The position numbers were made by a program, and so were the translations under genes. A stretch of DNA of 64,000 bases from Nannocystis sp. (GTDB lineage Bacteria > Myxococcota_A > Polyangia > Nannocystales > Nannocystaceae): the NCBI GenBank assembly GCA_016712315.1, contig JADJRG010000013.1, positions 372,001-436,000 on the forward strand. Reading direction: 5' to 3'. The stretch's first letter is position 1. Each line of letters begins with the position of its first letter. Below the pieces are notes generated by a model that worked only from the letters and a program-made list of their open reading frames with translations, was not told the origin of the DNA and did no database searches. This document shows positions 17,638-26,088 of this stretch, one piece after another.

Positions 17638-18282
17638 CTAATTCTAGCCACTCTCCCAGGGCCAAAGCGGCGCGCGAACTCACACATCGACCGCCCCGAA
17701 CAGCCCTACCTCTCTCCATACACCTTTCACGCGCCGATCAGCGCCTTCCTGTTGGCCTCGACCACCCTTACTTTAGAAATTTATGAAATCTACCCAAAGA
17801 ACAGAGATCTACGGCTCGTTGGCCGCTGCACATACCGGCCCCCCATCGGGCGCGCCCAAGCTCTGCACGGTCGCGCCGACCGACGCCACCGGAAGGGCGG
17901 TCAAAGGACCGAATCGCTAAAAGATCGACGTAAGTGGGGATCGCTGGGGCGGATATGCGGGTCAGCGACCTCGCCCATTTGCCCCACTGCGCGCATAAAC
18001 CCGCTTCCGTCGCCGCACGTGTGGTCTGTCGGCGTTGAAGGCCCTGCTCGCGCAGTTCATCGAGCCGCTGATCTTGAGCGCGCGCGGGCCGATGTCGCAG
18101 CCGCTCGAGTATACCGCGTGCGTGCGCGAATTTGCGCAGCGCCACGATGGGCGTCGCCGGGGGCTTCGCCCTGAGAGATCGTGGCCAGGATCTTGGCGGC
18201 GAGGATCTGTAAGGTCTGGACGGCTCGGGTCCCTCACAGACGTTGGCCGAGACGACGGCCTCCTACACGAAGGGATCCAACT
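17638..18282. other. Gene-poor, lower-GC intergenic stretch
   Basis: About 645 bp between the SulP start and the acidic lipoprotein start. It contains the most AT-rich segment seen in the window (ttactttagaaatttatgaa at 17768-17787). Open frames exist, such as 17768-18145 on minus and 18035-18331 on plus, but none has a recognisable domain, a good ribosome site, or the strong third-position bias of the neighbours. The last 100 bp should hold the promoter of the sigma operon; the repeated ggatctt/ggatctg around 18190-18210 is the only visible local structure. Confidence 0.5.
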
Positions 18283-18675
18283 ATGTTCCGCACGATCAAA
18301 CTGCTCCGCTTGTCCTTGCTCCTCCCCCTGAGCCTCTTCGGCCTCGCCGGCTGTGATGGGGTCGACGGGATCCACAACCGCTCCGGCGATGACCAGGCAG
18401 AAGAGGAGGACGAGAGCGAGGACGAGAGCGAGGACGAGAGCGAGGACGAGAGCGAGGACGAGGACGAGAATGAGGACGGCGAGGACGGCGAGGACGGCGA
18501 CGGCGACGGCGACGGCGAGGACGGCGAGGACGGCGACGACGACGACGGCGAGGACGGCGACGACGACGAGGACGGCGACGACGACGACGGCGAGGATGAC
18601 GACGACGACGGCGAGGACGACGACGGCGACGACGACGACGGTGAGGACGACGACGGCGAGGACGACGACAATTAG
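18283..18675 (+). CDS. Extremely acidic Asp/Glu/Gly-repeat lipoprotein
   Basis: 130 residues from the ATG at 18283, preceded by GAAGGGA at a normal distance. The signal peptide LLRLSLLLPLSLFGLAGC ends in a lipobox (LAGC). After about 20 ordinary residues the rest (about 90 residues) is built almost only of Asp, Glu, Gly and a few Ser: first EDES units, then EDGEDGDG, then DDDDGED units. Such a polyanionic tail could bind cations such as calcium or act as a charged spacer on the membrane surface; this is inference. It is the first gene of an apparent operon, 20 bp upstream of an ECF sigma factor. Confidence 0.7.
   Translation: MFRTIKLLRLSLLLPLSLFGLAGCDGVDGIHNRSGDDQAEEEDESEDESEDESEDESEDEDENEDGEDGEDGDGDGDGEDGEDGDDDDGEDGDDDEDGDDDDGEDDDDDGEDDDGDDDDGEDDDGEDDDN
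18397..18672. repeat. Acidic codon repeats (gaggacgagagc / gacgacgacggc)
   Basis: Direct short repeats: four or more gaggacgagagc units at 18415-18463, then gacggc/gaggac/gacgac units to the stop codon. They encode the acidic tail of the lipoprotein and are prone to slippage. Confidence 0.8.
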
Positions 18676-18695
18676 TCGACGAGGAGATCGTATCG

Positions 18696-19325
18696 TTGGT
18701 CAAAGTGCGCTCGATAGCGACAGAGACTGCGCCGCCGGAGGCCCGGCCTGCGGCGGCGATTCACGCGTTGCTCGTCGAGCGTGCGCAGGCAGCGGACGTC
18801 CAGGCTTGGTCTCGACTCTACCAGGAGCACTTTGACGGGGTGTTTCGCCATGTCCGCTTCCTCACCGGTGACGATGACTTGGCCGAAGATCTGACCCAAG
18901 AGACCTTTGCCAAGGCGATGACCTCGATCGCCTCCTTCCGCGGTCAGTCGAGCTTCTCGACCTGGCTCGGGGGGATCGCGATCAATGTCGTGCGCGAGCA
19001 GTGGCGCTGGCAGCGGAACACCCGGACGGCGCACGGGCGGATGGAAAATATGCAGGCGGTCGAGCCGCAGGCCGACGGCGCGCCCGAGCGCGTGAACCTG
19101 CAAAAGACCCGCGCGAAGGTGCTGTATACGATCCTGGAGGGGATGCCGGCGGGGCTCCGTGAGATCTTTGTGCTGCGGGATCTGCAGGGCATGCCAGCGC
19201 GGGAGATCGCCGCGCAACTGGGGATCTCGGAGGGTAATGTGGCGGTGAGGGCGACGCGCGCGCGGGCGCGGGTGCGCGCGGAGCTGGAGCGTTTGGGATG
19301 GTTAAGCCCGCGGCAGGGTGCGTGA
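18696..19325 (+). CDS. ECF-type RNA polymerase sigma factor
   Basis: 209 residues from a TTG at 18696, with GAGGAG about 10 bp upstream; the GTG at 18705 is an alternative. Region 2 is DVQAWSRLYQEHFDGVFRHVRFLTGDDDLAEDLTQETFAKAM followed by FRGQSSFSTWLGGIAINVVRE. Region 4 is MPAGLREIFVLRDLQGMPAREIAAQLGISEGNVAVRATRARARVRAEL, with the usual helix-turn-helix. There is no region 3, as expected for ECF factors. Its stop overlaps the start of the next gene by one base (TGATG), so the downstream membrane protein is the likely anti-sigma partner. Codons end mainly in G, unlike the C-ended codons of most genes in the window. Confidence 0.94.
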   Translation: MVKVRSIATETAPPEARPAAAIHALLVERAQAADVQAWSRLYQEHFDGVFRHVRFLTGDDDLAEDLTQETFAKAMTSIASFRGQSSFSTWLGGIAINVVREQWRWQRNTRTAHGRMENMQAVEPQADGAPERVNLQKTRAKVLYTILEGMPAGLREIFVLRDLQGMPAREIAAQLGISEGNVAVRATRARARVRAELERLGWLSPRQGA

Positions 19326-20428
19326 TGACAGAGCACAGACACGATGTTGAAGACGATCCGACCCTCGCAGGGTTGCTCTCGGAGGTGCGCGGCGGCGTCG
19401 AGGCGCGGCCGATCCGCCGCGGGAATTTCTATGAGGCGGTGCTGCGGGCGCATCGTGGCGACCCGGAGACGGTGCCGAGGACCATGGTCGAGGAGGCGGC
19501 TGCGCTGGCGTCGGTGGTATCGCTGGCGGGCGCGCGCGGGGCTGCGCCCGCGGCCGACCCAGAGCTCGAGGCGTTTATCGAGGATGTGCGGGCGAACGGC
19601 GAAGCTGCGGCTGCGGAGCGGCGGTTAGCAGGGATCCCGGCGCTGCTGACGGCGAAGCCGGCGCGTCGGTGGTGGCGGGCGATCGCAGGTGTGAGCGTCG
19701 CGGCGGCGGCGGCGCTGCTGGTGGTACTCGGCGCGGATCCAGGAGGATCAGCGCGCTTCAGCCCTCAGGTCGATGGAGGCATGATGGCGCGGGTGCTCGA
19801 GGGTGCTCGAGGGGCGTCGGTGCGCGCGCGGGTAATGGCGGCGGAGCCAGCAGCGGCGGTGCGTACGGGGCCACCTGCGGCGGCGACGAGCGCGGATCGA
19901 GACGCTTCGGATGGTTCGACGGGGGCATCGATCGATCCGGATCCAGGCACGACTTTTGTGTCTCATGAGACAGATCAATCGCGGAAGGAGGAGCGCCGCT
20001 CGACGAAGCCGACGCGGCGGCCAGCGCCGCAGCTGAGCGAGTTTGATGCGGCGATAGACCCGCTGATCGCGCTCGATGAGGCGGCGCAGCTGCGCTGGCG
20101 CGAAGGCGACCGGCAGGGCGCAGAGGCGTTATTTCGCGAGATCATCCGCCGGGATCGCAGCGGCCGCTGGACGCACTTGGCCTACGGGGATCTCTTCGTG
20201 CTGGTCCGCGAGCGCGGCGACCAGCCCGGTGAAGAGGCGCTGTGGCGGGAGTATCTCGAGCGATATCCGCGGGGGCCTCACGCGGACGACGCGAGCGCGG
20301 GACTCTGCCGTCGCGCAGGCGCAGGAGCGACTGTGTGCTGGCTTCGTTACCTCGAGCAGCGCCCGACAGGGGTGTATCGTCGGCAGGCGGAGCGGTGGCT
20401 CGACGGGCACGCAGCGGAGGCGCCATGA
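19325..20428 (+). CDS. Single-pass membrane protein, probable anti-sigma partner with periplasmic TPR-like tail
   Basis: 367 residues. A cytoplasmic region of about 115 residues precedes one membrane helix (IAGVSVAAAAALLVVLG, about 120-138). A Ser/Thr/Pro linker follows, and then a C-terminal region (about 245-365) with helical TPR-like text (DEAAQLRWREGDRQGAEALFREIIRR; EEALWREYLERYPRGPHADDA). The position directly after an ECF sigma gene, translationally coupled to it, and the topology fit an anti-sigma factor, but no zinc-binding HxxxCxxC motif is present. The tail resembles TPR or outer-membrane-assembly lipoprotein repeats. It overlaps the next gene by 4 bp (ATGA). Confidence 0.75.
   Translation: MTEHRHDVEDDPTLAGLLSEVRGGVEARPIRRGNFYEAVLRAHRGDPETVPRTMVEEAAALASVVSLAGARGAAPAADPELEAFIEDVRANGEAAAAERRLAGIPALLTAKPARRWWRAIAGVSVAAAAALLVVLGADPGGSARFSPQVDGGMMARVLEGARGASVRARVMAAEPAAAVRTGPPAAATSADRDASDGSTGASIDPDPGTTFVSHETDQSRKEERRSTKPTRRPAPQLSEFDAAIDPLIALDEAAQLRWREGDRQGAEALFREIIRRDRSGRWTHLAYGDLFVLVRERGDQPGEEALWREYLERYPRGPHADDASAGLCRRAGAGATVCWLRYLEQRPTGVYRRQAERWLDGHAAEAP
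19959..19972. promoter_or_regulatory. TGTC-N6-GACA dyad inside the anti-sigma-like gene
   Basis: TGTCTCATGAGACA, a perfect 14-bp palindrome within the coding region of the sigma-operon membrane protein. The sixth site of this class noticed in the window. Being inside a gene, it may be chance. Confidence 0.2.
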
Positions 20429-20679
20429 GCCGCTTATGTAGATCTGTGGTGGTGGTGATGACGGCGCTGCTGATGACCAGCGGCTGCGTGGTGGACTATC
20501 TGATCGCGCCGGGGTGTAAGCGGGGGGAGGCGTGTACTTCCTCGACCTCCGCGGGCTCGTCGAGCGAGAGCGAGGTGAGCGACGCCGAGAGCGGCTCTAG
20601 CTCGGAGGAGCACGAGAGCGAGTCGGGGGAGGACGCGGGCGAGGACACGACGCCGAGCGAGGACGCAGGGGCGGAGTGA
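20425..20679 (+). CDS. Small lipoprotein with Ser/Glu-rich tail
   Basis: 84 residues. The signal peptide SRLCRSVVVVMTALLMTSGC ends in a lipobox (TSGC). The mature part has two further Cys residues (APGCKRGEACTS) and then a low-complexity acidic Ser/Glu/Asp tail. The start codon overlaps the previous stop (ATGA), so it is translationally coupled in the sigma operon. Function unknown; the composition parallels the acidic lipoprotein that opens the operon. Confidence 0.7.
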   Translation: MSRLCRSVVVVMTALLMTSGCVVDYLIAPGCKRGEACTSSTSAGSSSESEVSDAESGSSSEEHESESGEDAGEDTTPSEDAGAE

Positions 20680-20692
20680 CGCCTGAGATCCC

Positions 20693-21835
20693 ATGGGGTA
20701 TATGGCCGCGGTGCGGGCGCTGCTTCTCTCCGCATTCTTCTCGTTGAGCTGGGTCAGCGCGCTCAGCGCAGAGCCGCCTCCTACGGGCGAGCGCGTCGTC
20801 CTACGATCGCGGGCGATCGCGCCAGAGGCGCTGAAGGCGGAGCTGGGGCTGCGCCGGCCACAGGCGTCGATCGTCGACTTTGAAGGTGAAGGAGAGCAGT
20901 GGTCGCGGGCGGAGGCGTGGACGCTGGTGATCGTGGAACGCAGCCCGGTGGGGTTCGCCGTGTCGGTGATCTTGAGCGATGGGCGCGCGTACGACCGGGT
21001 CGTCGAAGCAGACTCGGCGCAGGGGGCTCGGGCGGTCGCGTCGACGCTGGCGAACTTGATTGCGGCGATCTCGGAGGATCGTGTCGCGCCCGATCGGGAG
21101 GCCGTGACGCTCGAGTCGCTCGATCCGACGACGGAGGAGCCCCCGGGTCCCTCGGACCAGCCACTCGAGGCGCACCCGTCGCCGCCGCCACCACCAGCGG
21201 CGGCGGCGCCTCGACCAGAGGCTGTGAGCACTCCGGTGACAGGTGCGGCTCCATGGTCGATCTCGCCGCGGGTCGGCGGGCTCGCGCTGATAGGGGTCGG
21301 GCCGCCGCGCGAGAGCGGAGCGCTGCTCGGAGGCGGCGCAGCGCTGGGGATCGGCGCTCGTTCGCCCTTGGGAGCGATCTTTGGCGTCGATCTGCGGCTG
21401 CTGCGGCGGGCGGCGGGCGAGCTTTCGCTGGCTCGGGTGAGGGTGTCTTTTTGGGCAGGTTATGGGCTGGAGCGAGGCCTCTTCGGCGTTGATCTCGCCG
21501 GGTTTGTGGGGATCGAGGGGTGGTCGGTGCGCTCGATGGGCGAGCGCGCCGCGGTGCTAGAGGGCTCGGATGAGGCGCCGAGCTCGGCGCTCAGCGCGGG
21601 GCTGCGGGTGGCGCCCGCGCTGCAGCTGCCGCTCGGCTCGTCGCGCCGACTCCGCCTGGGCTTCGTTGGAGAGATCGGCTACGCAGGGGTGCTCGATGGT
21701 GGGCTGCGGGCGGCGCGGCTTTCGGCGCCGAGCACGGATGGCGGCGCGGATGTGGCGGTGTTTCGGGTCGGCGGGGTCGAGCTGGGTTTGGGGCTGGAGT
21801 TGCGGCTGCGCTTCAATCTGAGCGGGCGACGATAG
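20693..21835 (+). CDS. Secreted/outer-membrane protein with a C-terminal beta-barrel-like region
   Basis: 380 residues. The signal peptide MGYMAAVRALLLSAFFSLSWVSALSA is followed by a domain of about 100 residues (VVLRSRAIAPEALKAELGLR), then a Pro-rich linker (about 145-180). The C-terminal 190 residues consist of alternating amphipathic strands with Gly turns (LGIGARSPLGAIFGVDLRLL; ELGLGLELRLRFNLSG), ending in an aromatic/charged strand, as in small outer-membrane barrels. It lies 13 bp after the small lipoprotein and is the last gene of the sigma operon. The layout suggests an envelope complex controlled by the ECF sigma factor; this is inference. Confidence 0.7.
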   Translation: MGYMAAVRALLLSAFFSLSWVSALSAEPPPTGERVVLRSRAIAPEALKAELGLRRPQASIVDFEGEGEQWSRAEAWTLVIVERSPVGFAVSVILSDGRAYDRVVEADSAQGARAVASTLANLIAAISEDRVAPDREAVTLESLDPTTEEPPGPSDQPLEAHPSPPPPPAAAAPRPEAVSTPVTGAAPWSISPRVGGLALIGVGPPRESGALLGGGAALGIGARSPLGAIFGVDLRLLRRAAGELSLARVRVSFWAGYGLERGLFGVDLAGFVGIEGWSVRSMGERAAVLEGSDEAPSSALSAGLRVAPALQLPLGSSRRLRLGFVGEIGYAGVLDGGLRAARLSAPSTDGGADVAVFRVGGVELGLGLELRLRFNLSGRR

Positions 21836-21959
21836 CCTCACAGAACCACCGATTGATCAACGTCGCCGCCTGCTCCTTCGACAACGGCTGGATCTGTACA
21901 TAAGCGAAACCATCGTCGAGCTTGGTCTCGAGGGCGCGGTACCCGCCGGCGCCCTCCCT
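21813..21959 (-). pseudogene. Possible remnant of a NACHT-type NTPase gene
   Basis: A stop-to-stop frame of 48 residues on the minus strand reads GGYRALETKLDDGFAYVQIQ followed by PLSKEQAATLINRWF. The text Y-x-L-x9-GF-x-x-V-x-I-x-PLS-x-EQ-x8-RWF resembles the region after the NTPase core in NACHT proteins. There is no start codon, Walker motif or neighbouring piece, and the 3' end overlaps the tail of the envelope gene. It may be a decayed fragment, or chance. The rest of the 21836-22083 gap holds no other recognisable element. Confidence 0.3.
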
Positions 21960-22083
21960 TCACGCGGATCGCGCCTCTTGCCTCAGCCCGCCGGCCGCGA
22001 TCGTCGCCCACCGCCCCGTGCAACCACCGCCCCGCTTTCGCGGTCCAAGCCTCCGCCCACCCACGCGGGCGGACCGAGGCGAC

Positions 22084-25000
22084 ATGCCCATCACCCCTGA
22101 CACTGAAGCCCCGACGAGCGGCCCCCTCGCCGCCGCGGTCCCTTTGCGCGCGGTCGAGCCGACCGTCAAGCTCCAGCGCCCTGCCACCGCGACCCGTGGA
22201 CAGCGGACCACCGAGCGCCCCCGGCTCGTCGACGACCCGCCCTCCGCCGGCGACCGGCCAGCCGGCCGCTCCGGCGACGAACCCACCCGGATCGGCCGCT
22301 TCGTCATCATCCGTCGGATCGGCGCGGGCGGCATGGGCGTCGTCTACAGCGCCTACGACGAGGAGCTCGATCGCAAGGTCGCGATCAAGCTCCTCCACGC
22401 CGATCGCAGCGGCAGCCAGGGTCGCGCCCGGATCCTCCGCGAAGCCCAAGCCCTCGCCCGCCTCTCTCACCCCAACATCGTCCACGTCTACGAGGTCGGC
22501 GAGTACGACGGCCAGGTCTTTATGGCCATGGAGTTCGTCGAGGGGATCACCGTCGACGAGTGGTCTCACCGCCAGAGCCGGCCGTGGCGCGCCCTGCTCG
22601 CCGTCTACCGTCAGGCCGCCCAGGGCCTCGCCGCCGCCCACGAGGTCGGCCTCGTCCACCGCGACGTCAAGCCCGAGAACATGCTCATCGACGCCCGCGG
22701 CCGCGTCATCCTGCTCGACTTCGGCCTCGCCCGCATGCGCGGCGAAGACAGCCACAACCCCACCAGCGACGATCACCCGCACGGCGCCGCGGCCGCCACC
22801 ACGGGGGGCGGCCCCATCGACCCTGCCGCCCGCACCGCCGCGCACACCCTCACCGCCGCTGGCACGATCATGGGCACCCCCGCCTATATGTCCCCGGAGC
22901 AGTGCGCGGGCGTCGGCGCTGACGCCCGCAGCGACCAATTCTCCTTCTGCGTCTCCCTCTACGAGGGCCTCTACGGCGAGCGCCCCTTCGCCGGCGACGA
23001 CCTCAACGCGCTCATCCTCGCGATCTGCCAGGGCGACGTCCGTGAGCCCCCCCGCGGCGCCAAGGTCCCGACCTGGCTGCGCCGCGTCCTCCTCCGCGGC
23101 CTCGCCGTCAAGCCCAGCGAGCGTTGGCCGTCCATGCAAACGCTCGCCGAGGCCCTCGCCGACGACCCTGCTGGGCGCCGCCGCTGGTACGCGGGCGCCG
23201 CCGTCGCCGTCACCCTCAGCGCCGCAGCCCTCGGCGCCTGGCAGCCCTGGTCCGGCGATGAAGTCTGCCGAGGCGCCGACCAGCGGCTCGCCCAGGTCTG
23301 GTCCGAGCCGCAGCGACGGGCCGTCCACGCCGCCCTGAGCGCCACCGGCTACGCCTACGCCGAGCAGAGCTGGGCGCAGATCGAGCGCCGCTTAGGCGCC
23401 TACACCGCCGCCTGGGCGCAGCTCTACGCCGGCGCCTGCGAGGCCCACCACCGCGGCGAGAGCTCCGCCGAGCTCTACGACCGCCAGATGTCGTGCCTCG
23501 ACGGCCGTCTGCGCGAGGTCGAGGCCATGGTCGACGTGCTCACCGCCGCCGACGCCACCGTCGTCCAGCAGACCCCGGAGATCCTCCTCGGCCTCCCCCC
23601 CCTCAGCACCTGCGGCGACGCCGACGCGCTGAGCAAGAGCTACGCGCCGCCCCCCGATCAGAAGACCGCCGAGGCCGTCGAGGCCACCCGCCAGCAGCTC
23701 CTCGACGTCCGCATGCGCCGCGAAGCCGGCCACGCCCTCGCCGTACGCGACCGCGCCGAGGGCATCGTCCGCGCCGCCCGCACCCTCAGCTACCGCCCCT
23801 TGGTCGCCGAGGCCCTGCTCGAGCTCGCCGTGAATTACATGGCCCTCGACCAGACCCGCGAGGCCGAGGCCACCCTCGCCGACGCCTTCCTCACCGCCGA
23901 CGCCGTGCGCCACGACAGCGTCGCCGCCGACGCGGGCGCCTGGCTCGTCTTCCTCATCGCCCGAGACGGCCGAGGCACCGAGGCGCAGCTCCGGGCCGAG
24001 CACGTCAAGGCGGTCCTCGAGCGCTACGGCCGCACCAGCCAGGCCGACGTCAACCTCCACCGCGGCCTCGCCATCCTCGATCTCTACGCCGGCCGCTACG
24101 ACGAGGCCCGCCGCGTGCTCGGCCACGCCCTCTCGATCGCCGAGTCGCTGCCGGAGGGCCAAGGCGAGCGCCTCGCCACCCTCATCCTCGTCAACATCGG
24201 CCAGGTCTGCGAGTTCCACGGCGACATCGACTGCACCTCCGCCAATTTTGAGCGCGCCCTCGCCCGCTACTCCGAGCGCGTCGGCGAAGGCGACCCCAAG
24301 CTCGGCCTCTACAAGGCCATGCTCGCCAACGCGCGCATGTCCCAAGGACGCCCCGAGGAGGCCGCCACCCTCTTCGAGGAGAGCGTCGCGCACGCCCGCG
24401 CGGCCTTCGGCGATCGCCACCCGGTCTACCTCAAGGCGATCATCCCGCAGAGCAAGTTCCACCTCCACCGGGGCGACCTGCTCGCCGCGTCAGCCCTCGC
24501 CGAAGAGGCCCGCGCCCTCGCCCGCGCCCTCTTCGGCGAGGCACACATGGAGACCTTATGGGCCTCCCTCACCAGCGCCGCCGCGCTGGTGCAGCGCGGC
24601 CGCTACCAAGACGCCGAGGCGCTGCTCGATGAGGCCGCGCTGATCCGCGCCAAGCCGAGCGCGGAGCCAGGCCCGGAGGACAGCTTCCTCCACGCCGCCC
24701 GCGGGGACCTGTACAACGCGCTCGGCCGCTACCAAGACGCCAAGCTCGCCTTTGACGCCTCCTTCGCCGTCCGGGCCCAGTCGTTGATGCACGCGACCAA
24801 CCGCGCGAGCGCCGAAGCCGGCCGCGCCCGCGCCCTGCTCCACCTCGGAGATCGGGCCGCCGCCGCCGCCGCCCTCGACCGGGTCGAGCGCGAGATCTCC
24901 GCGATCAACACGGATCACTGGGCCCTCATCGAGCCCCTCCATGTCAGCGCCGAGCTCGCCCTCGCCGAAGGCCGCGACAGCGACGCCGCCGCCGCCGCCG

Positions 25001-25221
25001 AGCGCGCCCTCCGGCTGCTCGAGCGCCACAGCCATCCACCTGTCCCATCGGCCAGCATCGGCCTGCTCGCCGCCCGCGCCCTCGCGGCCAGCGACCCCCC
25101 TCGCGCCCTCGAATTCGCGCGCCGCGCCCTCGCCGACCAGCACAGGGTCACCGGAGCCCCCCCCGAGCGCGTCGAAGAGATCCTCACCTGGCTGCGCGAC
25201 CACGGCGCCGCGCCCGACTGA
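22084..25221 (+). CDS. Membrane Ser/Thr protein kinase with C-terminal TPR domain
   Basis: 1045 residues from the ATG at 22084. The kinase domain (about 70-355) has the glycine loop IGAGGMGVVYSAY, Lys102 in VAIK, HRDVKPEN (Asp194), DFG (212-214), GTPAYMSPEQ and RSDQFSFCVSLYE. One membrane helix follows (about 368-388). The remaining 650 residues lie outside the membrane: a conserved Cys-containing module (EVCRGADQRLAQVW...CLDGRLREVEAMVDVL...LPPLSTCGDADAL) and then about ten TPR-like helical pairs. This architecture recurs in two more genes in the window. The external module is probably the sensor or scaffold; its ligand is unknown. Confidence 0.93.
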   Translation: MPITPDTEAPTSGPLAAAVPLRAVEPTVKLQRPATATRGQRTTERPRLVDDPPSAGDRPAGRSGDEPTRIGRFVIIRRIGAGGMGVVYSAYDEELDRKVAIKLLHADRSGSQGRARILREAQALARLSHPNIVHVYEVGEYDGQVFMAMEFVEGITVDEWSHRQSRPWRALLAVYRQAAQGLAAAHEVGLVHRDVKPENMLIDARGRVILLDFGLARMRGEDSHNPTSDDHPHGAAAATTGGGPIDPAARTAAHTLTAAGTIMGTPAYMSPEQCAGVGADARSDQFSFCVSLYEGLYGERPFAGDDLNALILAICQGDVREPPRGAKVPTWLRRVLLRGLAVKPSERWPSMQTLAEALADDPAGRRRWYAGAAVAVTLSAAALGAWQPWSGDEVCRGADQRLAQVWSEPQRRAVHAALSATGYAYAEQSWAQIERRLGAYTAAWAQLYAGACEAHHRGESSAELYDRQMSCLDGRLREVEAMVDVLTAADATVVQQTPEILLGLPPLSTCGDADALSKSYAPPPDQKTAEAVEATRQQLLDVRMRREAGHALAVRDRAEGIVRAARTLSYRPLVAEALLELAVNYMALDQTREAEATLADAFLTADAVRHDSVAADAGAWLVFLIARDGRGTEAQLRAEHVKAVLERYGRTSQADVNLHRGLAILDLYAGRYDEARRVLGHALSIAESLPEGQGERLATLILVNIGQVCEFHGDIDCTSANFERALARYSERVGEGDPKLGLYKAMLANARMSQGRPEEAATLFEESVAHARAAFGDRHPVYLKAIIPQSKFHLHRGDLLAASALAEEARALARALFGEAHMETLWASLTSAAALVQRGRYQDAEALLDEAALIRAKPSAEPGPEDSFLHAARGDLYNALGRYQDAKLAFDASFAVRAQSLMHATNRASAEAGRARALLHLGDRAAAAAALDRVEREISAINTDHWALIEPLHVSAELALAEGRDSDAAAAAERALRLLERHSHPPVPSASIGLLAARALAASDPPRALEFARRALADQHRVTGAPPERVEEILTWLRDHGAAPD

Positions 25222-25262
25222 GCCGCCGCCCGCGTGCGCGCGAACTCGACTACCCTCGCGCC

Positions 25263-26081
25263 ATGGAGCTCCACGATAAGGTCGCGCTGATCACCGGCGC
25301 CTCCGCCGGGATCGGCCTCGCCATCGCCCGCCGCCTCATCGGCGCAGGCGCCCACGTCGTTTTGGTCGCCCGCGACCGAGAGCGCCTCGGACGCGCCGCC
25401 GCCGAGCTCGGCGAACGAGCCCACCCGTGGCCCCTCGACGTCGGCGATCTCGCCGCCCTCGCCCAGCTCCCTGCCCAGATCCTCGCCCGCCACCGCCGCC
25501 TCGACGTGCTCGTCAACAACGCCGGCCTCCATTACCGCGGCGAGATGCTCCGCCACGACCCGCAGCGCCTCGAAGAGATGGTCCGCGTCAACCTGAGCGC
25601 CCCCATCGTGCTCACCCGCGCCGCCGCCGAGCACATGAGCGCGGGCGGCGTCATCGTCAACATCGCCAGCCTCGCCGGCAAGCTCGGCGTCCCGGGCGCC
25701 GCCGTCTACAGCGGCACCAAGGCGGGCCTGCGCTTCTGGGCCCTCGCCGCCGCCGAAGAGCTCGCCCGCCGCGGCCTACGGATCGCCAACGTCAACCCCG
25801 GCCCCGTCGACACTGGTTTTTTTGGCGACGAGCTCGAGCACGCCACCGACCTCACCTTCTCCCAGCCCATGGTCGACGCCGATCAAGTCGCCGAGCTCGC
25901 CCTCCGCTGCATTCATAACCCCGCCACCGCCCTCGACCGAGACATCCCCTACCCGTCCGGCAAGCTCGCCACCCTGGGTTATCTCTCGCCGCGCCTCGCC
26001 AAGCTGCTCCGCCCCGCCCTCGAGCGCCGAGGCGCCAAGAACAAGCAAAAGCTGCTCGCCCGCCGGACCGGCCGTGTTTAG
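25263..26081 (+). CDS. SDR family NAD(P)-dependent oxidoreductase
   Basis: 272 residues with a classical SDR core: TGASAGIGLAIAR (cofactor binding), NNAG, the catalytic Ser in IASLAG, and YxxxK as YSGTK. NPGPVDTGFFGDE follows, and the C-terminal extension (KLATLGYLSPRLAKLLRPALERRGAK) resembles the SDR group acting on acyl or long-chain substrates. The substrate is not deducible. It starts 41 bp after the kinase stop and may share its transcript. Confidence 0.9.
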   Translation: MELHDKVALITGASAGIGLAIARRLIGAGAHVVLVARDRERLGRAAAELGERAHPWPLDVGDLAALAQLPAQILARHRRLDVLVNNAGLHYRGEMLRHDPQRLEEMVRVNLSAPIVLTRAAAEHMSAGGVIVNIASLAGKLGVPGAAVYSGTKAGLRFWALAAAEELARRGLRIANVNPGPVDTGFFGDELEHATDLTFSQPMVDADQVAELALRCIHNPATALDRDIPYPSGKLATLGYLSPRLAKLLRPALERRGAKNKQKLLARRTGRV

Positions 26082-26088
26082 TTAGCGC

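Noticed and set aside
17768..18145. 125-codon minus-strand ORF in the gap before the sigma operon
   Set aside because: No ribosome site, no domain, no third-position bias; treated as non-coding.
16174..18174. 666-codon plus-strand frame across the SulP gene
   Set aside because: It is Arg/His/Gln-rich nonsense antisense to a well-defined transporter.
18035..18331. 98-codon plus-strand ORF overlapping the acidic lipoprotein start
   Set aside because: It overlaps a gene with a good ribosome site and signal peptide, and its text matches nothing recognisable.
21838..23328. Minus-strand frame opposite the first kinase
   Set aside because: Low-complexity composition and full overlap with a clear kinase domain; only the short piece at 21813-21959, in another frame, has protein-like text.
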